Below, one piece after another: positions 33,669-43,372 of a stretch of DNA of 64,000 nucleotides. The translations under genes were made by a program, and so were the position numbers. The DNA comes from M3007 sp044347755. Its GTDB lineage: Bacteria; Bacteroidota; Bacteroidia; Chitinophagales; Saprospiraceae. The stretch is from NCBI GenBank assembly GCA_044347755.1, contig JBIKUE010000004.1, positions 46,115-110,114 on the forward strand, read 5' to 3'. The notes below the pieces were generated by a model. The model saw nothing but the letters and a program-made list of their open reading frames with translations. It ran no database searches and was not told the origin of the DNA. Every line of letters starts with the position of its first letter. Within the stretch, counting starts at the first letter, position 1.

Positions 33669-36431
33669 ATGAAACGACTATCACTGCTGGGGCTTATCTT
33701 ATTTTCAGCCCTTTCCATGTTGGCGCAGGATCTGCCAACTTACGATCCCAATGCAATTGATGTGCCTTTTAAGAAGTTTGTTCTACCCAATGGTCTTCGA
33801 CTCATTGTACATGAGGATCATAAAGCGCCCATTGTTGCTGTTAACGTTTGGTATCATGTTGGATCCAAAAATGAAAAGCCAGGAAAATCAGGTTTTGCTC
33901 ACTTATTTGAACACCTGATGTTTAACGGCTCTGAACACTTCAATACCGATTATTTTCAAGCCCTTGAAGCCATTGGTGGTACAGATCTAAACGGTACAAC
34001 CAATGATGACCGAACCAACTACTTCCAGAATGTACCCGTTGGAGCGCTGGATCAGGTACTTTGGCTGGAAAGTGACCGTATGGGCCACTTGCTTGGTGCT
34101 ATTGATCAGGGCAAACTAGACGAACAACGGGGCGTAGTACAAAACGAAAAGCGCCAGGGAGAGAACCAACCTTATGCCAAAGGATGGGATATCTTGCAAA
34201 AAGAAGCTTACCCTCCCCACCATCCATATGGTCACACGGTAATTGGTGAAATGGAAGACCTAAATGCAGCCAGTGTTGAAGATGTACACGAATGGTTCAA
34301 AACCTACTATGGCGCAGCCAATGCGGTATTGGTCATTGCTGGGGATATTACACCAGATGCTGCCTACGAAAAAGTGATGAAATACTTCGGCAACATCCCG
34401 GCTGGGCCAACAATTGCCCGGCCTGAAGTAAATGTAGCCAAACGAACCGGCAGTAAGCGCGTTCATTATCAGGACCGGGTAACTGAATCCCGTATTGTGA
34501 TCTCCTGGAATACTCCGGAATGGGGAAATAAAGAAAACGCTGCATTGGATATCGCGTCAAGCGTGCTATCAGCTGGAAAAAGCAGCCGATTGTTCAAAAA
34601 ACTGGTTTACGAAAAACAAATTTGCACCTCCGCTAACTGCTTCAACGGCCCCTCTGAAATTGGCGGGACATTCACTTTCATGGTGAATGTTAAAAAAGGT
34701 AAAACCGTTGAGGAAGTTGAGGCTGAAGTACGCGGAATCCTTGATGAGTTCATTAAAAATGGTCCAACCGAGGAAGAGTTGAAGCGTGTAAAAGCATCCT
34801 ATTTTGCCGGCTTCATCAAAGGTTTGGAACGTATTGGAGGCTTTGGAGGAAAAAGCGACCTGTTAGCTGAAAATGAAGTATATGGCCACAAGCCTGATTT
34901 CTATAAAACCTATAACACCTGGTTGAATGAGGTTACCATCAAAGATGTACAGATGGTTTGCCAAAAATGGCTTTCTGACGGCGATATTACCATGATTTGC
35001 GATCCGTTCCCGGAATACTCTGTTACAAATACTGAAGCCGATCGGTCAAAAGCTCCTGAGGTAGACAAAAATGTAAGTGCTAAATTCCCGTCTATTCAGC
35101 GTGCCACCCTCAAAAATGGCATGAAAGTCGTTTTAGCTCGACGCACAGAAAGTCCAACCATTTCTGCTAATATCATGTTTGATGCAGGTTATTGCACAGA
35201 CAAATTTGACGGCAAACTCGGCCTGGCAAAACTTGGGATGGATATGTTAGATGAAGGCACCAAAAACATGAACTCGCTGCAAATCAACGAACGACTGCAA
35301 TTACTGGGCGCAAGTCTGGGCACCTTCTCTGATCTGGATAATTCCTATGTGAGTCTTAATACGCTGAAGCAAAGTCTGGACCCTAGTCTGGATCTACTAG
35401 CCGACGTGGTATTGAACCCTTCTTTCCCGGATGCCGATTTCAAACGTCTTCAAATACAACAGGTAAGCGGCATTCAGAATGAGAAGAAAAATCCGCAAAG
35501 CATGGTAATGCGCGTAATGCCTACATTGCTCTATGGCGAAAATCACCCTTATGCTATGCCTATGACCGGCTCAGGTGAAGAGGAATCTGTAAATAATATC
35601 ACCCTGGACGACATCAAAGGATTTTACAGCAAATGGATCCGTCCGAACAACGCCACCATCGTTGTTACAGGCGATATAACAATTGAAGAATTGACTGCCA
35701 AACTGGAAAAACGATTCAGCGTTTGGCAACAAGGTACACTGACCAAAAAGGTTATTCCTGAGGTAAAAACCAACAACACCAACAACAAAATTTTCTTGAT
35801 TGACCGCCCAGAAAGTCAACAAAGCCTCATCGTTGCCGGATACTTGACCAAACCTTATGGTCAGGAAGATGAAGTGGCTATCGATCAGATGAACAATGTT
35901 TTAGGTGGTGACTTTACCAGCAGGATCAACATGAATATCCGTGAGGACAAGCGCTGGAGTTATGGTGCTCGTTCAACTATTCAGAACACCCGCGGACAAC
36001 GTCCATTCGTGGTGTTTGCACCAGTACAAACAGACAAAACCAAAGAAAGCATTCAAGAAGTGATCAAGGAGGTAAATATGTTTGTTGGTGAAAAACAAAT
36101 GACTCAGGCAGAGTTTGACAAAACCAAGCAAAACACAGTGCTTGGCATGAGCGGTATGTGGGAAACTAATGCTGCGGTAAATGGCAGCGTTCGAGATATC
36201 GTGAAATATAACTTGTCTGATGACTATTGGCAGAAATACAGTGCCAAGGTGCAAAACCTTTCTTTGAAGGATGTGCAATCCACCGCTAAAACCATTGTTC
36301 AGCCTAATAATCTGGGTTGGTTTATGGCTGCAGATGCCAATAAAACAATGCCGGGTCTAAAAGAACTGGGCATGGAGATTATTCAAATCGACGCGAATGG
36401 CAAAATCGTGAAAACGAAACCGAAGCCGTAA
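33669..36431 (+). CDS. M16 family (pitrilysin-type) zinc peptidase, periplasmic, two-domain
   Basis: The protein has 920 residues from the ATG at 33669, which starts a signal peptide (MKRLSLLGLILFSALSMLAQ); the frame extends 40 codons upstream but those residues precede the signal and are rejected. The first M16 half carries the inverted zinc motif HLFEH (about residue 79) with the distal Glu in the NEKRQGENQ region. The second half (about 470-900) keeps the fold but lacks the motif, as is normal for the C-terminal half of such fused proteins. Role: degradation of peptides in the periplasm. It is followed by a terminator. Confidence 0.92.
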   Translation: MKRLSLLGLILFSALSMLAQDLPTYDPNAIDVPFKKFVLPNGLRLIVHEDHKAPIVAVNVWYHVGSKNEKPGKSGFAHLFEHLMFNGSEHFNTDYFQALEAIGGTDLNGTTNDDRTNYFQNVPVGALDQVLWLESDRMGHLLGAIDQGKLDEQRGVVQNEKRQGENQPYAKGWDILQKEAYPPHHPYGHTVIGEMEDLNAASVEDVHEWFKTYYGAANAVLVIAGDITPDAAYEKVMKYFGNIPAGPTIARPEVNVAKRTGSKRVHYQDRVTESRIVISWNTPEWGNKENAALDIASSVLSAGKSSRLFKKLVYEKQICTSANCFNGPSEIGGTFTFMVNVKKGKTVEEVEAEVRGILDEFIKNGPTEEELKRVKASYFAGFIKGLERIGGFGGKSDLLAENEVYGHKPDFYKTYNTWLNEVTIKDVQMVCQKWLSDGDITMICDPFPEYSVTNTEADRSKAPEVDKNVSAKFPSIQRATLKNGMKVVLARRTESPTISANIMFDAGYCTDKFDGKLGLAKLGMDMLDEGTKNMNSLQINERLQLLGASLGTFSDLDNSYVSLNTLKQSLDPSLDLLADVVLNPSFPDADFKRLQIQQVSGIQNEKKNPQSMVMRVMPTLLYGENHPYAMPMTGSGEEESVNNITLDDIKGFYSKWIRPNNATIVVTGDITIEELTAKLEKRFSVWQQGTLTKKVIPEVKTNNTNNKIFLIDRPESQQSLIVAGYLTKPYGQEDEVAIDQMNNVLGGDFTSRINMNIREDKRWSYGARSTIQNTRGQRPFVVFAPVQTDKTKESIQEVIKEVNMFVGEKQMTQAEFDKTKQNTVLGMSGMWETNAAVNGSVRDIVKYNLSDDYWQKYSAKVQNLSLKDVQSTAKTIVQPNNLGWFMAADANKTMPGLKELGMEIIQIDANGKIVKTKPKP

Positions 36432-36523
36432 ATAAGTTTTTGAGTGTTTGAGTGTTTGTTGACTTTGCACAAAGCACTTTTGGGGTCTGATTGACCAGGT
36501 CATTCTGATCATTCGACGATACT

Positions 36524-36556
36524 ATATGAGCCATCCCGACCAAGGATGGCTCATAT
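36524..36556 (+). terminator. Intrinsic terminator after the M16 peptidase
   Basis: A perfect 13-bp stem (ATATGAGCCATCC / GGATGGCTCATAT) with a 7-nt loop is followed by TATTTC. The stretch 36432-36523 before it carries GAGTGTTT tandem words and no gene. Confidence 0.65.
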
Positions 36557-36668
36557 TATTTCAACTCAGTACGTTCAGTCATCATCTGGGCAAAAAATCT
36601 GTGGAAAATCCTTGCAAAATAATCCGCGCGAAACCCACACCTTTGCAAACGCTGACGATTGGATCCTC

Positions 36669-38363
36669 ATGGACAAACTGATAGAAATCAACAACTTAGC
36701 CGTCGACTTCCTCTCTGAACGGGGTATTACCCGCGCAGTTGACGGAATTTCTTTTTCCCTTACCAATGGCGAAACACTTGGCATTGTGGGCGAATCAGGC
36801 TCTGGAAAATCAGTGACTTCATTATCCGTCATGCGCTTACTACCGGAATCTGACAAGTGCCGGCTGAGTGGCAATATCCTTTGGAAGAACGCTGGTACAG
36901 ATCTGTTGCAGACCTCCCAGCCCGAGATGCAGAAAATCCGGGGATCACAGATTGCCATGATCTTTCAGGAGCCAATGACCTCCCTTAATCCGGTGTTCCT
37001 TTGCGGGCATCAGGTTACTGAAGCCATACAATTACATCAGCAGGTTTCTTTTGAAGAAGCCAAAAAACAAACATTGGCCTGGTTTGAAAAAGTAAAACTG
37101 CCTGATCCCAATCGCATTTTCAATGCCTATCCGCACCAGATCAGCGGTGGTCAGAAACAGCGGGTTATGATCGCCATGGCTATGTCCTGCAACCCGGATC
37201 TGCTCATAGCCGACGAGCCGACAACGGCGCTAGACGTAACGGTTCAAAAAGCTATTTTGGAATTAATGCAGGAATTGAGGGCAGAAACAGGCTTATCCAT
37301 GATGTTTATCAGTCACGACCTGGGCGTCATTTCAGAAATATGCGATCGGGTTTTGGTTATGCATCAGGGAAAAATAGTTGAAGAGGGCCCCGTAAAACAG
37401 ATTTTGGAAAACCCGATACACCCTTATACTAAGGGATTGGTGGCATGCCGACCGTCTCTCAAACGAAAACTTTGGCGACTACCCACAGTGTCCGATTTTT
37501 TGGAGCGGGGCGGTTTTGATGCCAAGGTAATTAGTACCGGAGAAGACCATCAACGTCAGGAACAGCTCAAATTACAAAGTCCCTTATTGCAGGTTAAAAA
37601 CCTTCGGGTACAATATCCGGCGCAAAAAAACTGGTGGGGCAAAACCACGAACTGGACGCACGCCGTGCAGGATATCAGCTTTGAGGTGTATCCGGGAGAA
37701 ACCTTTGGCCTCGCCGGAGAATCCGGCTGTGGCAAAACGACGCTGGGCAGAACCATTGCCCGGTTGACGGATGCTCACTCCGGAGAGATCCTGTACAAAG
37801 GACAGAACCTGCTCACGATGAGCGATGCCGAATTCCGGCCCTACCGCAAGGAGATACAAGTGGTTTTTCAGGATCCATATGCCTCATTAAATCCCAAAAT
37901 GACCATTGGAGAGGCCATTCTGGAGCCCATGAAGGTGCACCGATTATTCCATAATGATGAAACAAGGAAGGAGAAAACCATAGAGTTACTCGAAGTTGTC
38001 GGGCTTAAATCCGATCATTTCCAGCGATATCCGCATGAGTTTTCAGGTGGCCAAAGGCAGCGGATTTGTGTTGCCCGGGCCTTGGCACTGGAACCTAAAT
38101 TCCTGGTGTGCGACGAGATGGTGTCTGCCCTGGATGTTTCCGTGCAGGCAACTGTGTTAAACCTGCTGATGGAATTGCGGGAAACATTTGGGCTAACCTA
38201 CCTTTTTATCTCTCATGACTTAAGCGTGATCAAACAGATGTGCGACAGGCTTTTGATCATGAACAACGGGCAAATGGAGGCTTTGGGCTATCCGGAGGAG
38301 ATTTACACCCGTCCGGAGCGGCCTTATGTGCAGAAACTCATTGCTGCTATTCCGGGGGGGTGA
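36669..38363 (+). CDS. Fused double ATP-binding protein of a peptide-type ABC transporter (DppD-DppF/GsiA type)
   Basis: The protein has 564 residues from the ATG at 36669; the open frame extends upstream through the terminator hairpin of the previous gene and is not used. Two complete ABC ATPases occur in tandem: the first has Walker A GESGSGKS (about 41), signature SGGQKQR and Walker B LLIADEPTTALD; the second has GESGCGKTT (about 352), SGGQRQR and FLVCDEMVSALD. An oligopeptide-type C-terminal extension follows the first. It should power import of oligopeptides or related solutes. Permease and binding-protein genes are not adjacent. Confidence 0.92.
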   Translation: MDKLIEINNLAVDFLSERGITRAVDGISFSLTNGETLGIVGESGSGKSVTSLSVMRLLPESDKCRLSGNILWKNAGTDLLQTSQPEMQKIRGSQIAMIFQEPMTSLNPVFLCGHQVTEAIQLHQQVSFEEAKKQTLAWFEKVKLPDPNRIFNAYPHQISGGQKQRVMIAMAMSCNPDLLIADEPTTALDVTVQKAILELMQELRAETGLSMMFISHDLGVISEICDRVLVMHQGKIVEEGPVKQILENPIHPYTKGLVACRPSLKRKLWRLPTVSDFLERGGFDAKVISTGEDHQRQEQLKLQSPLLQVKNLRVQYPAQKNWWGKTTNWTHAVQDISFEVYPGETFGLAGESGCGKTTLGRTIARLTDAHSGEILYKGQNLLTMSDAEFRPYRKEIQVVFQDPYASLNPKMTIGEAILEPMKVHRLFHNDETRKEKTIELLEVVGLKSDHFQRYPHEFSGGQRQRICVARALALEPKFLVCDEMVSALDVSVQATVLNLLMELRETFGLTYLFISHDLSVIKQMCDRLLIMNNGQMEALGYPEEIYTRPERPYVQKLIAAIPGG

Positions 38364-38479
38364 CGCTGTACGGTACCATACTACCAATGCCAGATAGAAC
38401 GAAGGTAGAAACCCCGAAAACTCAAAACCTTTATCAGCCGGGCTTACAGATAGACTAAGGATGCGCGGTGCCTCTTTCT

Positions 38480-38773
38480 TCAGTAGAAGCTTATAAGTAT
38501 GATCCCTTCTTCCTCCATATTATCAAGACAGCTGGAAACAAACTCACGCTCTTCATCAAGTTCTTCTATACTTTTTAGATAATCCATTGCAGCAAGCATT
38601 TCCTGCCTAGTGAACGTCCTTTCAGCACCGATACCGTTTGAGCCGGCGTAGAATTCTAGGCAATTTAAGGCAAAATACATTTGACTGCGGTGCGGATTAA
38701 AAGCCGAACGTCCAATATAAGCAACCTCCTTTTGGATGTCTGTAGATTTGTAAGCACTAATCTGGTGTCCCAT
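38480..38773 (-). CDS. Small conserved-looking protein of unknown function
   Basis: This 97-residue protein is predicted to be mainly helical with an acidic C-terminal half (EELDEEREFVSSCLDNMEEEG). It has no signal peptide or membrane helix. No family was recognised. It stands alone on the minus strand. A MITE-like inverted-repeat element begins only 27 bp upstream of its start codon, so its promoter must lie within or beyond that element. Confidence 0.55.
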   Translation of the reverse strand: MGHQISAYKSTDIQKEVAYIGRSAFNPHRSQMYFALNCLEFYAGSNGIGAERTFTRQEMLAAMDYLKSIEELDEEREFVSSCLDNMEEEGIILISFY

Positions 38774-38799
38774 AGTGGTTTTGAGTTAGTTTTCAATGG

Positions 38800-38962
38800 C
38801 TAGTGGTTCTCCCACTTAGTTTCTGAAAAACATGCGGCAGCTTTTAGCGCCTGTCATCGTTGTTTGTCGGTAATAATGTCTCGCATTACGCCCTCCAAAC
38901 GCCTTGACATACCCTAAAATCTGCTTCCCTATTTTCCAGCAACTAAGTGGGAGAACCACTAG
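38800..38962. mobile_element. MITE-like element with perfect 22-bp terminal inverted repeats
   Basis: The sequences at 38800-38821 and 38941-38962 are perfect 22-bp inverted repeats (left end CTAGTGGTTCTCCCACTTAG). They enclose 119 bp with no complete gene. The size (163 bp), terminal position of the repeats and intergenic site are those of a miniature inverted-repeat transposable element. The flanks share AATGG on the left (38795-38799) and AAATGG on the right, but no exact target duplication directly abuts the ends. The rest of 38774-39150 is AT-rich and holds no gene. Confidence 0.6.
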
Positions 38963-39150
38963 TGAAATGGCCTTGACAAAATCGTTTGCCGGTTATCATT
39001 TCACGGATATTAACCTGATAATTAATTCTAAAGTTCCCAAGCACGAATTTTGTTTAACAAATTAATTCATAAAAAGCAAAATAATTAAACAAAAAGCAAT
39101 TCGACAGGTTATATCTGTGCTTTTAAATACTCGCACAAACCAATCTTATT

Positions 39151-39858
39151 ATGTCCAATCCTCCATCCTTTTTCAATCAAACCTTGCTGCTCTCCGACGA
39201 TGAAATTGGAGACGATCACTTCATGACCTCTCTGGAGACCCCTCTTCGGCCTGATGCTTTTGACTTATCTGATTCAGAAAAAATAGCCAAGATTGAGTCC
39301 CATTTTCGGGAAATAATGTTGACACTGGGCCTTGATCTTACTGATGACAGCCTTCGTGGCACGCCCAAACGGGTAGCGAAGATGTATGTGCAAGAGATCT
39401 TCAGCGGTTTAAATCCTAAAAACAAGCCTCAAGTAGCCTTGTTCGACAATAAATACCAATATAGAGAGATGCTGGTGGAAAAGGACATTACGTTTTATTC
39501 CAACTGCGAACACCACTTTGTACCCATCATCGGTCGGGCACATGTGGCTTATATTTCGAATGGAGAGGTTATTGGCTTATCCAAATTGAACCGCATTGTA
39601 CAGTACTTTGCCAAACGCCCGCAAGTACAGGAGCGTTTAACCATGCAAATTGCACAGGAACTATGCCAGATTCTTGGCACCGATGATGTGGCTATTGTTA
39701 TTGATGCGCAACATCTTTGCGTATCTTCCAGAGGCATTCAGGATGTAAATAGCAGCACAGTGACTGCTTATTATGGTGGCGTTTTCCACAAGGAAGCTAA
39801 AAAGAACGAGTTCCTGCAATACTTGAAATTATCGAAACCGGTGGACGGTGGACGGTAG
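39151..39858 (+). CDS. folE: GTP cyclohydrolase I
   Basis: The protein has 235 residues. Family motifs are LRGTPKRVAKMYVQEIFSGL (about 68), FYSNCEHHFVPIIGRAHVAYI with zinc Cys and catalytic His residues (about 115), GLSKLNRIV, and CVSSRGIQD with the second zinc Cys (about 190). The enzyme converts GTP to dihydroneopterin triphosphate for folate or pterin synthesis. An acidic N-terminal extension of about 35 residues is present. The last six codons and the stop (TAG at 39856) fall inside a 7-bp GTGGACG tandem repeat, giving the C-terminus PVDGGR. Confidence 0.95.
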   Translation: MSNPPSFFNQTLLLSDDEIGDDHFMTSLETPLRPDAFDLSDSEKIAKIESHFREIMLTLGLDLTDDSLRGTPKRVAKMYVQEIFSGLNPKNKPQVALFDNKYQYREMLVEKDITFYSNCEHHFVPIIGRAHVAYISNGEVIGLSKLNRIVQYFAKRPQVQERLTMQIAQELCQILGTDDVAIVIDAQHLCVSSRGIQDVNSSTVTAYYGGVFHKEAKKNEFLQYLKLSKPVDGGR

Positions 39859-39896
39859 ACGGTGGACGGTAGACGGTGGACGGTGGACGGTGGACG
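39841..39896 (+). repeat. 7-bp tandem repeat GT(G/A)GACG, eight copies, overlapping the folE stop
   Basis: Eight units of GTGGACG or GTAGACG run without gaps. The folE stop codon is supplied by the third unit (TAG within GGTAGACGG). As the unit is not a multiple of three, loss or gain of a unit would change the frame and the C-terminus. Confidence 0.9.
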
Positions 39897-39928
39897 GTAC
39901 TAATTTGCATTTAGATGCAAATTAGTAC
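39897..39928. terminator. Bidirectional terminator between folE and the AAA+ gene
   Basis: A perfect 14-bp stem (GTACTAATTTGCAT / ATGCAAATTAGTAC) with a 4-nt loop lies between the convergent stops. T-tracts are weak on both sides. Confidence 0.55.
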
Positions 39929-39934
39929 CCAATA

Positions 39935-42586
39935 TTATCTGCCAAACCCGATTCCTTTGCGTACAAACAAGTTGAGTTTATCTTTATCGAACGTGAAGGT
40001 TGCTACATCGTCCAGGCGCAAGGTGTGCATTTCTGGTTCTTCTGTAACGCGGGCTGCAGATATCCGCAGATTCTGATTTTTAATCGCTTCCATCACCACC
40101 TGCCGTACGGTACGGGCATTTCCAAAGTATTTATCACGGAATTGATGCAGGAAAGCCATGTATTTACCCAGGTGTTCACGCGCTTCTTCTTCCACCTGAT
40201 ATTTCTCCTGTCGGAACATGTATAGTGCAATTTCCAGAAGTTCCTCCGGGGCATAATCCTCAAAGCGCAATACTTTATCAAAGCGGCTGGCTAAGCCCGG
40301 GTTGGCTTTGAGAAATCCATCCATATTTTCCGGATAACCGGCTACAAATACAAAGAACTCTCCACGGCGGTCCTCCATTCGCTTCAACAAGGTTTGAATG
40401 GCTTCGTCGCCAAAATCACCTTGTGTGCCACGGGAAGCTGCCGCACTCAGTGCGTATGCTTCATCAATAAACAACACTCCTCCAATGGCCTCTTCTATTC
40501 GCTCAGCTGTTTTGATAGCTGTTTGGCCTACGAAACCTGCTACTAGGCCCTGGCGATCAGTTTCAACCGTATGACCTCGCTCTAATACGCCAAGTGCTTT
40601 ATAAATCTTGGTCAGAATCCGTGCAACAGTCGTTTTTCCGGTACCCGGATTGCCTACAAACACGGTGTGTAAATAGAAGCGCCCCAATACATCCCTGCCA
40701 CTTTCACGGTAAAAACGTACCAGATCCACCAGTTCCTTAATATCCCTTTTGATATTTTGCATGCCAATAAGGCTATCCAGTTCGTGCAAGGCATTGGTGA
40801 GTAATTTCTCGTCGACCGGAATAATAGGCAAAGCTCGTTTGCGATGTACCTGTACTTTTTCTACATCTTCCCGAAGTACTACTTTGAGTGCTTCCGGATT
40901 GAGGTTTCGTACATTAGGCATAGCCATCAGGCGAAGGCCTAGTTGAATTTTGGCTTTATCAATCAGATCATGTACAAAACGTGCATTACCAAAAGCACGA
41001 TCGCGGGAGCGGAAGGCTTCTGTAATGAGTTCATCTACCGTTTCTTTGGCTTCTTTGGCCAGAATAACTTCTTTTTCCCTGGCTGCATATTCTGCTATCT
41101 GGGATAATTCCTGCGGCAGATAATCAGAGAAGTCAAAGGTGAGTTTAAACCTGCTGCGCAGACCTGGATTGGAATCCATGAATGTTTTCATCTCCTTAGG
41201 GTAACCGGCTACAATGATGGCCAGGTCACCGGGTCCGTTGGATAATTCCCGAACCAGAATTTCAACCACTTCCCGACCGAAGTCCTTACTGTCTTCCGGG
41301 CTGCGAGCAAGGGAATAGGCCTCATCAATAAATAAAACTCCGCCACGTGCCATCTCAATCGCATCTTTCACTTTAGGAGCCGTTTGGCCGATATACTCCC
41401 CTACCAGATCCGAGCGATCCACCTCATGAACATGGCCTTTGGTCAAAAGGCCCATTTTTTTATAGAGCCTTCCCATCATTTTGGCCACCGTTGTTTTACC
41501 GGTGCCAGGGTTGCCTATGAATACAGAGTGTACGTTTATGCCATCTTTTTCGGCAAAACCTTTTTCTTTCCTGAGTTGAAGGAATTGAATGTATTGTGCG
41601 TGTTCCCGCACTTTGAGTTTGACTTCAGTCAACCCAATCAATGCATCAAGCTTAACCAGCACCTCCTCAAAGGATTCAGTATCTTCCGGTTCAGGCTCCA
41701 GGAATACCTGAAGCCCTTTTTCCGGCACATACACAGGGTGGGTACCGTAATCCCAGTCAGATCCCACATCGAAGGGCATAGCAGCCAGGGTTTGGTCCAT
41801 GAACACCACCTCTGCAGTATACCTATCTCTACGCCAGGAGCCTTTGACATTAGACCCCCAACCTGCTGTGATTTTCACGCCATCGTCTCCCTTTTGCACC
41901 TGATGCAAGCGAACTACCTGGCCTTTGAGTTCGCGGGCATTGTTGTAAAATTTGATAAATACTTCACATTGCCATGCCTTACTGACCAACACATTTTTGA
42001 GCATCAGTTCTGCATAAACGTAACGTGTTTCCTCGTCGTAGAAACGTTTTAGGTAATTGCGGTCGAATTCTGGGGTGTCATCATAAGGCCCTTCGTACAT
42101 TTTGAGGGAAGTAATCTTGCAAAAGGGGTTATCACCTTTGACAACAGGCCGACCGGCATCTTCTACATAGAAATTTTTGGAGCCAACTTTTTCACCTTCA
42201 ATCCATGCCTCCCAAATATAGGCGCCTTTTTTCCAAAAAACGCCTTCTGCCTTATTCCCCCACCCTTCTCTGATGTATCCTATAGGATCAAACTTGCTTA
42301 CCTTGCGTTGAAAAGGAAGTGCGCACAGTTCTTTGCGTTGTTTTTTAACAACATAGCAACGGAGTTCCACATTAACCTCCCAATCATCAATATCGAACAG
42401 CTTGTTGTGGAATGAAAGTTCTGCGTATATATAGGAGGTCTCCAGGCGATCAAACACCTGGCGATATTTCTTCTTATTATCTGCCAACCACTCTGTGGAT
42501 GCGTAGATCTTCAATTCTTTGAATTTCCAGTTCTTATGACCTGGAGCATCATTTTGAATAATTGGCGGGTTTGGGTCGAAATCCAT
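39935..42586 (-). CDS. Double CbbX/SpoVK-type AAA+ ATPase with duplicated N-terminal beta domains
   Basis: The protein has 883 residues. Two related N-terminal domains of about 130 residues each (about 20-150 and 155-290) share LKIY/LKMY starts, a YIYAEL/YVYAEL strand, a GWGNKAEG/GWGSNVKG loop and a similar end. They are followed by two AAA+ modules of the CbbX type. Module 1: Walker A GNPGTGKTT about 360, Walker B GGVLFIDEAYSLA about 417. Module 2: Walker A GNPGTGKTT about 647, Walker B GGVLFIDEAYALS about 704. Both keep arginine-finger regions (NPGLRSRF and NPGLASRF). The family remodels protein complexes, as in Rubisco activation or type VII secretion. No Rubisco or secretion gene is nearby, so the client is unknown. 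Confidence 0.88.
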   Translation of the reverse strand: MDFDPNPPIIQNDAPGHKNWKFKELKIYASTEWLADNKKKYRQVFDRLETSYIYAELSFHNKLFDIDDWEVNVELRCYVVKKQRKELCALPFQRKVSKFDPIGYIREGWGNKAEGVFWKKGAYIWEAWIEGEKVGSKNFYVEDAGRPVVKGDNPFCKITSLKMYEGPYDDTPEFDRNYLKRFYDEETRYVYAELMLKNVLVSKAWQCEVFIKFYNNARELKGQVVRLHQVQKGDDGVKITAGWGSNVKGSWRRDRYTAEVVFMDQTLAAMPFDVGSDWDYGTHPVYVPEKGLQVFLEPEPEDTESFEEVLVKLDALIGLTEVKLKVREHAQYIQFLQLRKEKGFAEKDGINVHSVFIGNPGTGKTTVAKMMGRLYKKMGLLTKGHVHEVDRSDLVGEYIGQTAPKVKDAIEMARGGVLFIDEAYSLARSPEDSKDFGREVVEILVRELSNGPGDLAIIVAGYPKEMKTFMDSNPGLRSRFKLTFDFSDYLPQELSQIAEYAAREKEVILAKEAKETVDELITEAFRSRDRAFGNARFVHDLIDKAKIQLGLRLMAMPNVRNLNPEALKVVLREDVEKVQVHRKRALPIIPVDEKLLTNALHELDSLIGMQNIKRDIKELVDLVRFYRESGRDVLGRFYLHTVFVGNPGTGKTTVARILTKIYKALGVLERGHTVETDRQGLVAGFVGQTAIKTAERIEEAIGGVLFIDEAYALSAAASRGTQGDFGDEAIQTLLKRMEDRRGEFFVFVAGYPENMDGFLKANPGLASRFDKVLRFEDYAPEELLEIALYMFRQEKYQVEEEAREHLGKYMAFLHQFRDKYFGNARTVRQVVMEAIKNQNLRISAARVTEEPEMHTLRLDDVATFTFDKDKLNLFVRKGIGFGR

Positions 42587-42769
42587 ATTTCAGCGTTAGT
42601 TTGGTTATTGGGGTAACGGGATTGGCGTGTTAGGCAAATGTGAGAACTTTAGACGTAAGCACAAAGTGATTTTCACTTTTTTATCCAGGCGAGCCAACTC
42701 AATGTGCCCAAATTGTCGTCAACAGATTAATCAGATCAACTTTTTACTCAATATTGTCGGTTTCTAACT

Positions 42770-43372
42770 ATGAAAAGTACCTTTATACTCCTGCTGAGTT
42801 TATTTTTTCTCACGGGATCGGTCTTTGCTCAGGATACAGAGGAAGAAAAAGAAACTCCGTTCCTAATTGCCTTAACGGGTATTGGGGTTCAATGGTTTGA
42901 TGAGGGGCGGAAATTAACCTCTTTATCGATTGAACGCCCATTGAATGCCAATGTCCATTTCGGCGTCCAGGGCAATTATTATTTCCCTAAAACTGGAGAT
43001 TATTTTGGCTATCTCACCTATGGCAACGGATTTGAAGGCGGTTTATACCTTAAATATTTCCTTCATGGCAGATTCTCGGGAAGGAAGAGTGGATTATACC
43101 TCGGACCAGAAATTCGATTTGGCAAACAAAAGTTCCAGTATTATAACGATATTATTTTCCCGCCGTCTCCAACACCCAGCATTACAGAAGGCTCAGCAAC
43201 CGATTTCAAGCTGTCATTTCGATGGGGTATACAGCGTCAAATTGGTCATGCCGTACTGGAATTAGCCTGCCCGATTGGCGTAGCTTTTGTCCAATCTGAT
43301 TACCAACCGGCTTATGAGAGTGAAAGTAAATTTATCATGATGCCTTTGTTTCAACTAGGATATGCCTTTTGA
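42770..43372 (+). CDS. Small outer-membrane beta-barrel-like protein of unknown function
   Basis: The protein has 200 residues. A signal peptide (about 1-20, FILLLSLFFLTGSVFAQ) is followed by an acidic linker and alternating hydrophobic strands with Tyr/Phe girdles (VHFGVQGNYYF, GGLYLKYFL, GLYLGPEIRF), ending in an aromatic residue (LGYAF), as in 8-strand barrels. No family name can be given. It is divergent from the AAA+ gene and precedes the sulfate operon control region. Confidence 0.7.
   Translation: MKSTFILLLSLFFLTGSVFAQDTEEEKETPFLIALTGIGVQWFDEGRKLTSLSIERPLNANVHFGVQGNYYFPKTGDYFGYLTYGNGFEGGLYLKYFLHGRFSGRKSGLYLGPEIRFGKQKFQYYNDIIFPPSPTPSITEGSATDFKLSFRWGIQRQIGHAVLELACPIGVAFVQSDYQPAYESESKFIMMPLFQLGYAF

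Noticed and set aside
36546..36668. N-terminal extension of the double ABC ATPase
   Set aside because: It begins inside the terminator hairpin of the preceding gene, and family members start at MDKLIEINNL.
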